Assembly: GCA_900541395.1 (NCBI GenBank)
Contig: UQJT01000054.1
Coordinates: forward strand, 1-13,170
Reading direction: 5' to 3'
Source of the DNA: an uncultured Desulfovibrio sp.
GTDB taxonomy: Bacteria; Desulfobacterota; Desulfovibrionia; Desulfovibrionales; Desulfovibrionaceae
DNA: 13,170 nt
The translations under genes were made by a program, and so were the position numbers. Positions 6,232-12,840 of the stretch are shown here, piece by piece (position 1 is the first letter of the stretch; each line of letters starts with the position of its first letter). The notes beneath the pieces are model-generated. The model was not told the origin of the DNA, made no database searches, and worked only from the letters and a program-made list of their open reading frames with translations.

Positions 6232-6258
6232 GATAATTGACCTTATGGTCAAAGTCAA
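6230..6258 (-). promoter_or_regulatory. Promoter of the tetR gene
   Basis: On the minus strand, TTGACT (6258-6253) is a near-perfect -35 and TATCTT (6235-6230) a fair -10, separated by exactly 17 bp. The spacer is almost entirely the operator at 6237-6252. The tetR start codon lies about 43 bp downstream of the -10. The direct repeat AAGTCAAGATA (6225-6235 and 6252-6262) overlaps the two hexamers. Confidence 0.6.
6237..6252. promoter_or_regulatory. TetR operator candidate O2, inside the tetR promoter spacer
   Basis: TTGACC-TTAT-GGTCAA: perfect 6-bp inverted arms around a 4-bp centre. It fills the spacer between the -35 and -10 hexamers of tetR, where a bound dimer would block RNA polymerase. 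This is the classical position for autorepression in the TetR family. Confidence 0.75.
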
Positions 6259-6301
6259 GATATCCCACTAGAAGCACACATATTAACTTTTTGTTCAACA
6301 C

Positions 6302-6321
6302 TATTGACCAATTGGTCAATA
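6302..6321. promoter_or_regulatory. TetR operator candidate O3, in front of the exporter operon
   Basis: TATTGACCAATTGGTCAATA is a perfect 20-bp palindrome whose core has the same TTGACC-N4-GGTCAA arms as O2. It overlaps a -10-like TATAGT (6320-6325) on the plus strand; its left arm TTGACC could also serve as a -35 for TAGTTC (6328-6333), an extended -10 after TG. In either case repressor binding would occlude the operon promoter. It lies about 70 bp upstream of the membrane-fusion protein start. Confidence 0.75.
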
Positions 6322-6392
6322 TAGTGCTAGTTCCGAACTGTCGTTTCCATCATCCGCGCCGCTTCGATGGGCCGCGCCTTCAAGGAACTTCC

Positions 6393-7415
6393 ATGAAACG
6401 CATCCTGATTCGTCTTGTTGTTTTCCTCCTCTTGGTCGGGCTGGGTTGGGCCGTCTGGTATGGCTATGCCCGCTGGAACGCTTCGCGCGCGGAACACTGC
6501 GAAACGCTTACTCTTTACGGCAATGTGGAAATTCATCAGGTGGACCTGGCCTTTCGAGTGGCGGGGCGCATCGAAGATATGTTTAAAAATGAAGGAGATA
6601 CGGTTCGGCCCGGCGATACGCTGGCTCGACTGGACGCCCGTCCTTATCAAGATGAAGTACGCCGGGCCGAGGCCAACCTTGCCATGCAGGAAGCCACTTT
6701 GGCCAAATTGGAGGCCGGATACCGACCGGAGGAAATAGGCCAGGCTCTGGCCGCCCTGGAAGAGGGGCGGGCCGCCGAGGACAATGCCCGCCGTAATTAT
6801 GAGCGGGTACGCAAGCTGCGTACCGGCGGCGGGGTTTCCCAACAAAACCTGGAGGATGCCCGGGCGGCCTGGCAGGCGGCCACGGCCCGGCTTGACGCGG
6901 CGCAAAAACAGTATGATCTGGTAAAGTCGGGGTTCCGTGTCGAGGATATCACGGCCCAAAAGGCGGCGGTGGAAGCCGCCTTGGCTGCTCTCGACACGGC
7001 GCGCACCGCCCTGGCCGACACCGTGCTCATCGCTCCTGAAGGCGGAGTGACGCTCACCAAAGCGCGGGAAAGGGGAGCCGTGGTTCAGGCGGGACAAACC
7101 GTCTACACCGTGTCCCTGACACAACCGGTTTATATCCGGGCCTTTGTGCCTCAGCCGGACCTGGGGCTTATTCGGCCGGGAGCTGCTGTACGTGTGGCCG
7201 TGGACGCCGTGCCCGGCAAAACTTATCCCGGCCGGGTGGGCTTTGTTTCCCCCACGGCGGAGTTTACGCCCAAGTCCGTGGAAACGCGGGAAGTGCGCAA
7301 CGATCTGGTATTTCGCATCCGCATTCTGGCCGACGATCCGGACAATGTATTGCGCCAGGGCATGCCGGTGACCATTACCCTGGAGCCTGCTCCCGCCGGG
7401 GACGGTGCGTCGTGA
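6393..7415 (+). CDS. ybhG: HlyD/YbhG-type membrane-fusion protein
   Basis: A 340-residue periplasmic adaptor (E. coli YbhG is about 330). Residues 4-24 are a single N-terminal membrane anchor (ILIRLVVFLLLVGLGWAVWY). The first lipoyl half (GNVEIHQVDLAFRVAGRIEDM, about 43-63, then GDTVRPGDTLARLD) leads into a long helical hairpin (about 85-215) rich in Ala, Glu and Arg. After that come the second lipoyl half (DTVLIAPEGGVTLTKARERGAVVQAGQ) and a beta-barrel domain to the end. Such proteins link an inner-membrane ABC transporter to an outer-membrane TolC-like channel; no such channel is encoded nearby. The start ATG 6393 has AAGGAA upstream at 6382-6387; the longer open frame from 6237 would read through the operators. 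It is first in the operon, and its TGA overlaps the GTG of the ATPase gene by 4 bases. Confidence 0.9.
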   Translation: MKRILIRLVVFLLLVGLGWAVWYGYARWNASRAEHCETLTLYGNVEIHQVDLAFRVAGRIEDMFKNEGDTVRPGDTLARLDARPYQDEVRRAEANLAMQEATLAKLEAGYRPEEIGQALAALEEGRAAEDNARRNYERVRKLRTGGGVSQQNLEDARAAWQAATARLDAAQKQYDLVKSGFRVEDITAQKAAVEAALAALDTARTALADTVLIAPEGGVTLTKARERGAVVQAGQTVYTVSLTQPVYIRAFVPQPDLGLIRPGAAVRVAVDAVPGKTYPGRVGFVSPTAEFTPKSVETREVRNDLVFRIRILADDPDNVLRQGMPVTITLEPAPAGDGAS

Positions 7416-9124
7416 ACGCCGAAGCCGCCATTGTCCTGCGGGGATTGAGCAAGCGTTTCGGAACGGGAGACGCCTGGGCTTTGCAAGGCCTGGACGCCGT
7501 CATCCCCGCCGGAGCAGTCAGCGGTGTGGTGGGGCCGGACGCGGCGGGCAAGACCACGCTGATGCGCCTGCTCGCCGGGCTGCTCCGGCCTACGTCCGGC
7601 GAGGTTCGGATTCTGGGCCTGCCGGCCATGAACGGGGATGGCGGCAGCCTGCCCTGCGTGGGCTATATGCCGCAGAAATTCGGCCTGTACGAAGACCTTT
7701 CGGTTCTGGAAAACCTTCGCCTCCACGCCCGCTTGCGTAATGTGACCGGCCCGAAACGCGAGGCGCTGTTCGAACATTTGCTCGCCTTTACCGATCTCGG
7801 GCGTTTCGCAGGACGCTTGGCGGGCCGTCTGTCCGGGGGCATGAAGCAAAAATTGGGGTTGGCCTGCGCTCTTATCGGCACTCCCCGCGTGCTTCTGCTG
7901 GATGAGCCGGGCGTGGGCGTGGACCCCCAATCCCGGCGGGAACTGTGGAGTATGGTCATCGGCCTTGTCGGAGAAGGCATGACCGTAGTGTGGTCCACAG
8001 CCTATATGGAGGAGGCCGAGCGTTGCGCCCATGTTCTTATGTTGGACGAGGGCCGTCTGCTTCAGGCCGGGCCCCCGGCCGCGTTTTTGGACCGGGTGAG
8101 GGGGCGTACCTTTCTGGCGCGGCAGCCGGAGGACGGGGAATCGTGTCGACGGACCTGGCAGGCATGGGCCTCCGATGAACGCTCCGAAGACGTGCTGGTC
8201 CAGGGCAGTTCGGTACGCGTTCTGCTGCGCCCCGGCGTCTCCGGAGTGGAAGAATTGCAGCCCACGGCTCCTCGCCTGGAAGACGCCTATATCGACGCCG
8301 TGGGAGGCATCGGCAAGGAGGCTTCGCCCTTCACCACCTTTCCCGCCGTGTCGGATCAAGCTGAAGGGCGGCCTGTCATTGAGGCCAAAGGACTGACCAA
8401 ACGATTCGGCGCGTTCACCGCGGCGGACCACATCAGTTTTACCGTGATGCCGGGGAAAATTTTCGGCCTGCTCGGTCCCAACGGCGCGGGCAAGTCCACG
8501 ACCTTCCGCATGCTGTGCGGCTTGTCCCGCCCCACGGAAGGTCAGTGCGCGGTGGCGGGGATCGACCTGCTGCGCCGTCCGGGGCAGGGACGCGCCCAAC
8601 TGGGCTATATGGCCCAGAAATTTTCCCTGTACGGCGATCTGACCGTAACCCAGAACATACGTCTGTTCGCCGAGTTGTACGGCATGTCGCGGCAGGCCGT
8701 CGCCGAGCGGGAGAGTCGTCTGCTGGCGGCCCTGGATTTGACGCCCTTTCTTCACGTCCAGGCTCAAAGTCTGCCCCTGGGGCAAAAACAGCGCCTGGCT
8801 CTGCTGTGCGCCACCCTGCACGGACCGCGCGCGCTGTTTCTGGATGAGCCTACCTCGGGGGTGGACCCGCGCACCCGCCGCGAATTCTGGAAACACATCA
8901 ACGCCCTGACCGGCATCGGCGTGGCGGTGCTGGTCACCACGCATTTTATGGAGGAGGCGGAATACTGCGACGACATAGCCCTTATCTATCGGGGAGCGAT
9001 GATAGCCTCGGGCACGCCGGACAGTCTCAAACGTTCCGTCCGCACGCCGGATACACCGGACCCCACGTTGGAGGACGCCTTTATCGCTTGTATCGAAAAC
9101 TACAATAGCGAGCACCCGCAATGA
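7412..9124 (+). CDS. ybhF: Fused double ABC ATPase (YbhF)
   Basis: A 570-residue protein with two nucleotide-binding domains in one chain, close to E. coli YbhF in length and sequence. NBD1 (about 5-305) has Walker A GPDAAGKT (Lys47), Q-loop Gln88, signature LSGGM (140-144) and Walker B LLLDEP (Glu165), but Ala197 stands where the switch His is expected (WSTAYMEEAE). NBD2 (about 320-560) has Walker A GPNGAGKS (Lys361), Gln402, a non-canonical signature LPLGQ (454-458), Walker B LFLDEP (Glu479) and an intact His511 (TTHFMEEAE). One composite site is therefore canonical and the other degenerate. The protein powers export by the YbhS/YbhR membrane pair; in E. coli this system has been linked to drug and cation efflux. 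The GTG start overlaps ybhG (GTGA) and the stop overlaps ybhS (ATGA), implying coupled translation. Confidence 0.93.
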   Translation: MNAEAAIVLRGLSKRFGTGDAWALQGLDAVIPAGAVSGVVGPDAAGKTTLMRLLAGLLRPTSGEVRILGLPAMNGDGGSLPCVGYMPQKFGLYEDLSVLENLRLHARLRNVTGPKREALFEHLLAFTDLGRFAGRLAGRLSGGMKQKLGLACALIGTPRVLLLDEPGVGVDPQSRRELWSMVIGLVGEGMTVVWSTAYMEEAERCAHVLMLDEGRLLQAGPPAAFLDRVRGRTFLARQPEDGESCRRTWQAWASDERSEDVLVQGSSVRVLLRPGVSGVEELQPTAPRLEDAYIDAVGGIGKEASPFTTFPAVSDQAEGRPVIEAKGLTKRFGAFTAADHISFTVMPGKIFGLLGPNGAGKSTTFRMLCGLSRPTEGQCAVAGIDLLRRPGQGRAQLGYMAQKFSLYGDLTVTQNIRLFAELYGMSRQAVAERESRLLAALDLTPFLHVQAQSLPLGQKQRLALLCATLHGPRALFLDEPTSGVDPRTRREFWKHINALTGIGVAVLVTTHFMEEAEYCDDIALIYRGAMIASGTPDSLKRSVRTPDTPDPTLEDAFIACIENYNSEHPQ

Positions 9125-10299
9125 GTTCCGACCGTGCTCGCGCGCATTCACTGCATCCCGTTACGTCGCTTACCGTATCGTGTGCCTGGGGCGGACGGCT
9201 GTTGGCACTGATCGGCAAGGAAGGCAGACAGATTCTGCGCGATCCCTCATCCTGGCTGGTGGCATTTGTTTTGCCTTGTCTTTTTCTGCTTTTTTTCGGC
9301 TATGCTGTTTCTTTGGATGCGGACAACCTGCGTCTGGCCGTCATCGACGAAAGCGGAGGGGCCAAAGCGCACGGCCTGGGCTTAAGCTTTGCCCAGTCGC
9401 CGCACTTCCGCCTGGTCCCGGCCGCCTCGCGGCAGGAAGCCGCGCGCATGATGGGCGATTCCATAGTTCAGGGCGTGTTGGTTTTGCCCTCGCATTTCGA
9501 CGCCCGGTTGGCGGCCGGGCGCGATGCGCCCGCGCAACTGCTGGTGGACGGATCGGAGCCCAATACGGCCAATTTCATCAACGCCTACACCCGGGGCGTC
9601 GTTGCCGCCTGGCAGGCGGCGGAGGCTGCCGGAGAGGGCATGGACGCGCGGCCGCCCCTGTCGACGGAGCCCGCCTTCTGGTACAACAACGCGGCTAAAA
9701 GTCGCTGGGCTCTGGTGCCGGGGTCCATCACCATCGTCATGACTCTGATCGGAACGTTGCTCACCTCGCTGGTCATCACCCGCGAGTGGGAGCGGGGAAC
9801 TATGGAGACGTTGTTCGCCTCCCCGGTCAGCCGCCTGCAAATTTTGCTCAGCAAGCTTGTGCCGTATTATTTGCTGGCCATGCTGTCCATGATGTTGTGC
9901 ACTCTCGCCGGGGTGTGGTTGTTCGGAGTGCCGCTCCGTGGTTCGGCGGGCGCCCTCGCCTTGCTGACCACGGCCTTTCTCATGCCTGCTCTGGGGCAGG
10001 GGTTATTGGTTTCGTCCCTGTTTCGCAGCCAGTTGCCCGCAGCCATGACGGGCTTTCTGTCCGGACTCATGCCTTCGCTGATCCTGTCCGGGTTGCTGTT
10101 CGACATTCAGAGCATGCCCAAAGCGATCCAGTATATCACCTATCTCATTCCGGCCCGCTATTTCAATGTTTCGCTGCAAACCCTGTTTTTAGCCGGGGAC
10201 GTATGGCCCCTGTTTATCGAAAGCATGGCCTATATGGCCGGATTGGGCGGCCTGTTTTTTATCCTGAGCTACCGCCGCTTGGTCAAACGGCTGGATTAA
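9121..10299 (+). CDS. ybhS: ABC-2 type permease, YbhS
   Basis: A 392-residue inner-membrane protein of the ABC-2 permease family (E. coli YbhS about 377). There is one membrane segment near the N-terminus (about 45-64, WLVAFVLPCLFLLFFGYAVS), then a large periplasmic domain (about 65-195), then five more segments (about 197-219, 244-268, 276-299, 308-328, 362-383). The cytoplasmic-loop signature ITREWERGTMETLFASPV (219-236) is typical of drug and antibiotic exporters and contacts the ATPase. The first 25 residues before GKEGRQILRDP are longer than usual. The start ATG overlaps the ybhF stop (ATGA); the ribosome site is weak, as expected for coupled translation. It likely forms a heterodimer with YbhR. 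Confidence 0.92.
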   Translation: MSSDRARAHSLHPVTSLTVSCAWGGRLLALIGKEGRQILRDPSSWLVAFVLPCLFLLFFGYAVSLDADNLRLAVIDESGGAKAHGLGLSFAQSPHFRLVPAASRQEAARMMGDSIVQGVLVLPSHFDARLAAGRDAPAQLLVDGSEPNTANFINAYTRGVVAAWQAAEAAGEGMDARPPLSTEPAFWYNNAAKSRWALVPGSITIVMTLIGTLLTSLVITREWERGTMETLFASPVSRLQILLSKLVPYYLLAMLSMMLCTLAGVWLFGVPLRGSAGALALLTTAFLMPALGQGLLVSSLFRSQLPAAMTGFLSGLMPSLILSGLLFDIQSMPKAIQYITYLIPARYFNVSLQTLFLAGDVWPLFIESMAYMAGLGGLFFILSYRRLVKRLD

Positions 10300-10351
10300 C
10301 GCCTCACACCCCGGAAGCGGACGACGGCCAAACTTCCGCCGGAGAAAAGCC

Positions 10352-11473
10352 ATGAACGCGTTGCGCCGCATTTTCGCCATTACCCGCAAGGAAATACAGA
10401 TTCTGTTCGCGCGTCCGCTGGAGCGGCGGATCATCGTCCTGCCGCCCGTCATACTTATGTTTGTGTTCTCCTGGGCAGCCACCCGCGAGGTGCGTAACGT
10501 GGACGTCGCCGTTCTGGATCGCGACCACGGCGCGTGGAGCCTGGAGCTGCGCCGACGTCTGGAGGGAGCGCCCACCTTTCAGTCCGTGCGCGAAGTGACG
10601 AATATGCGCGAGGCCGCCAGGGCATTGGACCTGCAGCGGGTATTGTTCATACTGGTGTTCGCGGATGATTTTTCCCGCCGGGTGGAGGCGGGGCAGCCCG
10701 CCACGGTCCAGGTTCTGCTGGACGGTCGTCGGGCCAACGCAGCCCAGGTGGCGCACAATTACGTGGCGGCCATTCTGGAAGACGTGGCGCAAACCACGCC
10801 CCTGGCCGAGGAACGGACGGCGCGGGTGACGCCCCGGGTAAGAGTGGAGGCGATCAACTGGTTCAATCCCAATTTGGAATATACCTGGTTTTATCTACCC
10901 AATCTCATAGGACTCATCAGCATGATGATGGGCTTTGTCATCACCGGCCTCAGCGTGGCGCGCGAACGCGAGCTGGGCACCTTTGATCAGATGCTGGTTT
11001 CACCCGCCCGACCCACGGAAATTGCCGTGGCCAAACTGATCCCCGGCGGCCTGGTAGCTCTGTTCCACGGTACAGTCTTCATTCTGGGCGCACACTTCAT
11101 CTTTCATGTACCCATCGTGGGCTCGCTGGCAACGCTGTACGCGGGGCTCCTGGTGTTCGCCGTGGCCGTCAGCGGCATAGGGCTTATGATTTCATCCTTT
11201 GTGGCCACGCAGCAGCAGGCCTTTCTCGGCTGTTTTACCGTGGCCGTGCCGCTCATTCTGCTGTCCGGTTACGCCTCGCCGGTGGACAATATGCCGGCGG
11301 CGTTGCGGGCATTGGGGGAAATAGACCCGCTCCGCCATTTTCTGGCCCTGATTCTGGGCGTGTTTCTCAAAGGGATTTCCTCGCACAGCGCCTTGGTATA
11401 TTTGGGGAAAATGACGTTGATCGCCACGGTGACCACTGTTGTGGCCATCCGTATGTTCCGCAGAAGAACCTAG
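10352..11473 (+). CDS. ybhR: ABC-2 type permease, YbhR
   Basis: A 373-residue inner-membrane permease paralogous to the preceding gene (E. coli YbhR about 368). There is a first segment at about 26-42, a periplasmic domain (about 45-175), then five segments (about 178-200, 228-250, 258-281, 290-307, 350-368). The loop signature SVARERELGTFDQMLVSPAR (201-220) matches the ABC-2 family. ATRKEIxxLFARP-like residues at the N-terminus (TRKEIQILFARPLERR) are also typical. The start ATG 10352 is preceded by GGAG 7 nt away, 52 bp after ybhS, so this gene has its own ribosome site. The stop TAG (11471-11473) lies inside the left terminal repeat of a 153-bp inverted-repeat element. It is the last gene of the export operon. 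Confidence 0.92.
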   Translation: MNALRRIFAITRKEIQILFARPLERRIIVLPPVILMFVFSWAATREVRNVDVAVLDRDHGAWSLELRRRLEGAPTFQSVREVTNMREAARALDLQRVLFILVFADDFSRRVEAGQPATVQVLLDGRRANAAQVAHNYVAAILEDVAQTTPLAEERTARVTPRVRVEAINWFNPNLEYTWFYLPNLIGLISMMMGFVITGLSVARERELGTFDQMLVSPARPTEIAVAKLIPGGLVALFHGTVFILGAHFIFHVPIVGSLATLYAGLLVFAVAVSGIGLMISSFVATQQQAFLGCFTVAVPLILLSGYASPVDNMPAALRALGEIDPLRHFLALILGVFLKGISSHSALVYLGKMTLIATVTTVVAIRMFRRRT

Positions 11474-11621
11474 AGTATTTTGCTTTTGAAATTGTCCCAT
11501 TTCAAAAGCGGTGCTGCCGTCAGTTAACCTGAAAAGCGTGTTTTTCAGGCTCATTCGGCGCGGGTGCCCGCTCCCGCGGCCGCCGGAGCGGTTGCCGTTT
11601 TCAACAGAAAACCGCTCTAGG
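11469..11621. repeat. 153-bp element with terminal inverted repeats and nested hairpins (MITE/REP-like)
   Basis: CCTAGAG (11469-11475) at the left is the exact inverse of CTCTAGG (11615-11621) at the right; aligned inward over 24 bp the two ends match at 18 positions. Inside are GCTTTTGAAAT/ATTTCAAAAGC (11482-11492 with 11499-11509, perfect 11 bp), CCTGAAAA/TTTTCAGG (11528-11535 with 11542-11549), CCGCTCC/GGAGCGG (11568-11574 with 11585-11591) and GAGCGGTT/AACCGCTC (11586-11593 with 11610-11617); the last two compete. The element has no coding capacity and no obvious target-site duplication. It includes the stop codon of ybhR. It may be a dispersed miniature element, or a structure that ends or stabilises the operon mRNA. 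Copy number in the genome is unknown. Confidence 0.55.
11482..11509 (+). terminator. Perfect 11-bp stem-loop right after ybhR
   Basis: GCTTTTGAAAT and ATTTCAAAAGC flank the 6-nt loop TGTCCC, starting 9 bp after the ybhR stop. The stem is stable but is not followed by T residues on either strand, so it is a poor intrinsic terminator. A role in 3'-end protection or Rho-assisted termination is possible. Confidence 0.35.
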
Positions 11622-11679
11622 CTGAGCCTGGGATTTCGCCCGGAGACAAGTCCGTCTTTTTAGGGAAAAGAGAAAGAGG

Positions 11680-12744
11680 TCAGGCTGATCGGCAACTTTC
11701 CAGAAAGGCCGCGAATTTTTCAAACTGCGCTTCCTGACTGAAGGCGGCCCTGGCGTGGTTTTGCACGGCCTGCCGCCATTCATCCAGCACGGAGGGCTCC
11801 ACGGCAAGCAGGGAGCGCAGCCCGGCAGCGAATTCTTCGGGCCCTGCCCCGGGAGACAAAAGGCGCGCGCGGAAGCGGGCCGGCCATATCTCCGGCACTC
11901 CCCCCGAATTGCGGGCCAGGGGGAAAAGCCCGTGGGCCATGGCTTCTTCCAGAGCGATGCCCAGGGGTTCGGCGTCCGTGGGCAGGACGAAGATGTCCGC
12001 CTGGCGCAGTTCCGCTCCCACATCGGAAACAAAGCCGCGGAAAACAACGCGGTCTTCCAGATCACACGCCACGGCCAGGGCGCGCAATGTCTGTTCCTGG
12101 TCGCCCGTACCTACGATACGCAGGCGAAAATCCAATCCTTCCCGCTTCAATTGTCCGCAAGCTCGAAGCAGATCCTGATGGCGTTTGGGCGGGGTCAACT
12201 GGCTGGTTGTGATCAGCGTGTAGGGGCGGCAGGAAGGAAAAGGAGGGTGGGGCGGCATGAGCGTGCCCGGATGGACAGCCTCCACGCGCGCGTCCGCGAG
12301 GTAAGAGACGTGCTTTCTGATACCGTTGACGATGAATTTGCTGGTGCCCACATACGCAGGCCGGATGAAACGATGGACCCAAAGGTGGACCGGCGAGGGC
12401 GAAAAATCGTGAGGCGCGCCGACATGCACCACCACAGGAAGTCCGCGCAGTCGGGCGGCTATGCCCGCCGTGCGTATATCCTTACCCACGTTGACCACCA
12501 CATGACTGATGTTCCGACGGCGAAATTCGGCATAAAAAGCGGCGATGCTGCGCGGATTGAAGTCGGCCCCGAAGGGCATGAGCCTTCCCTCCATGCCCTG
12601 TGCGCGGGCTGCCTCCACAAAGCGTTCGTCCCGGCCGTAGACGAAGACGTCGTGCCCTTTGGCCAGCGCGGCCGCTCCGTTGGAAAGGCACCAGGTCTTG
12701 ACGCCGCCCCAACGGCGGGTGGAGTTGACGAAGGCAATGCGCAT
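11680..12744 (-). CDS. GT4-family (GT-B fold) glycosyltransferase
   Basis: A 354-residue cytoplasmic enzyme. The N-terminal Rossmann half has MRIAFVNSTRRWGGVKTW, with the glycine pair 13-14 at the usual acceptor-side loop, followed by AAALAKGHDVFVYGR. The C-terminal half starts at about residue 175 with TTSQLTPPKRHQDLL (Lys188 in the usual phosphate-binding place). It continues through RLRIVGTGDQEQTL and VVFRGFVSDVGAELRQADIFVLPTDAEPLGIALEEAMA, which contains the EX7E motif (Glu259, Glu267). Such enzymes transfer a sugar from a nucleotide donor, commonly in LPS or capsule synthesis; donor and acceptor are not predictable here. The start ATG (12744-12742) has AGGAG 6-7 nt upstream; a longer frame would run into the secG terminator. 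It appears to be a single-gene unit. Confidence 0.88.
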   Translation of the reverse strand: MRIAFVNSTRRWGGVKTWCLSNGAAALAKGHDVFVYGRDERFVEAARAQGMEGRLMPFGADFNPRSIAAFYAEFRRRNISHVVVNVGKDIRTAGIAARLRGLPVVVHVGAPHDFSPSPVHLWVHRFIRPAYVGTSKFIVNGIRKHVSYLADARVEAVHPGTLMPPHPPFPSCRPYTLITTSQLTPPKRHQDLLRACGQLKREGLDFRLRIVGTGDQEQTLRALAVACDLEDRVVFRGFVSDVGAELRQADIFVLPTDAEPLGIALEEAMAHGLFPLARNSGGVPEIWPARFRARLLSPGAGPEEFAAGLRSLLAVEPSVLDEWRQAVQNHARAAFSQEAQFEKFAAFLESCRSA

Positions 12745-12782
12745 GGCAGGCTCCTGATGAGGGCTCGCGCGGGGCGGGTCAT

Positions 12783-12818
12783 AAAAAAAACAGGTCACTC
12801 GGCAAGGGGTGACCTGTT
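12783..12818 (-). terminator. Intrinsic terminator of secG
   Basis: A perfect 10-bp inverted repeat (AACAGGTCAC at 12789-12798, GTGACCTGTT at 12809-12818) with a 10-nt loop is followed on the minus strand by eight T. It lies 22 bp after the secG stop and 38 bp before the glycosyltransferase start, so the downstream gene needs its own promoter or depends on read-through. Confidence 0.9.
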
Positions 12819-12840
12819 GCGGACAAGGCGGAATATGCCG

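Noticed and set aside
6188..6319. N-terminal extension of the TetR regulator to 6319
   Set aside because: It would place the promoter and all operators inside the coding region. ATG at 6187 has a good ribosome site and gives a normal TetR N-terminus.
7223..9151. 642-codon open frame on the minus strand
   Set aside because: It is antisense to ybhF, whose ABC motifs are unmistakable. The antisense product is rich in Gln, Arg, Gly and His and matches nothing recognisable.
12745..12798. N-terminal extension of the glycosyltransferase into the secG terminator
   Set aside because: The added residues are encoded by the T-tract and one arm of the terminator hairpin; ATG at 12744 has AGGAG and begins with a typical GT-B strand.
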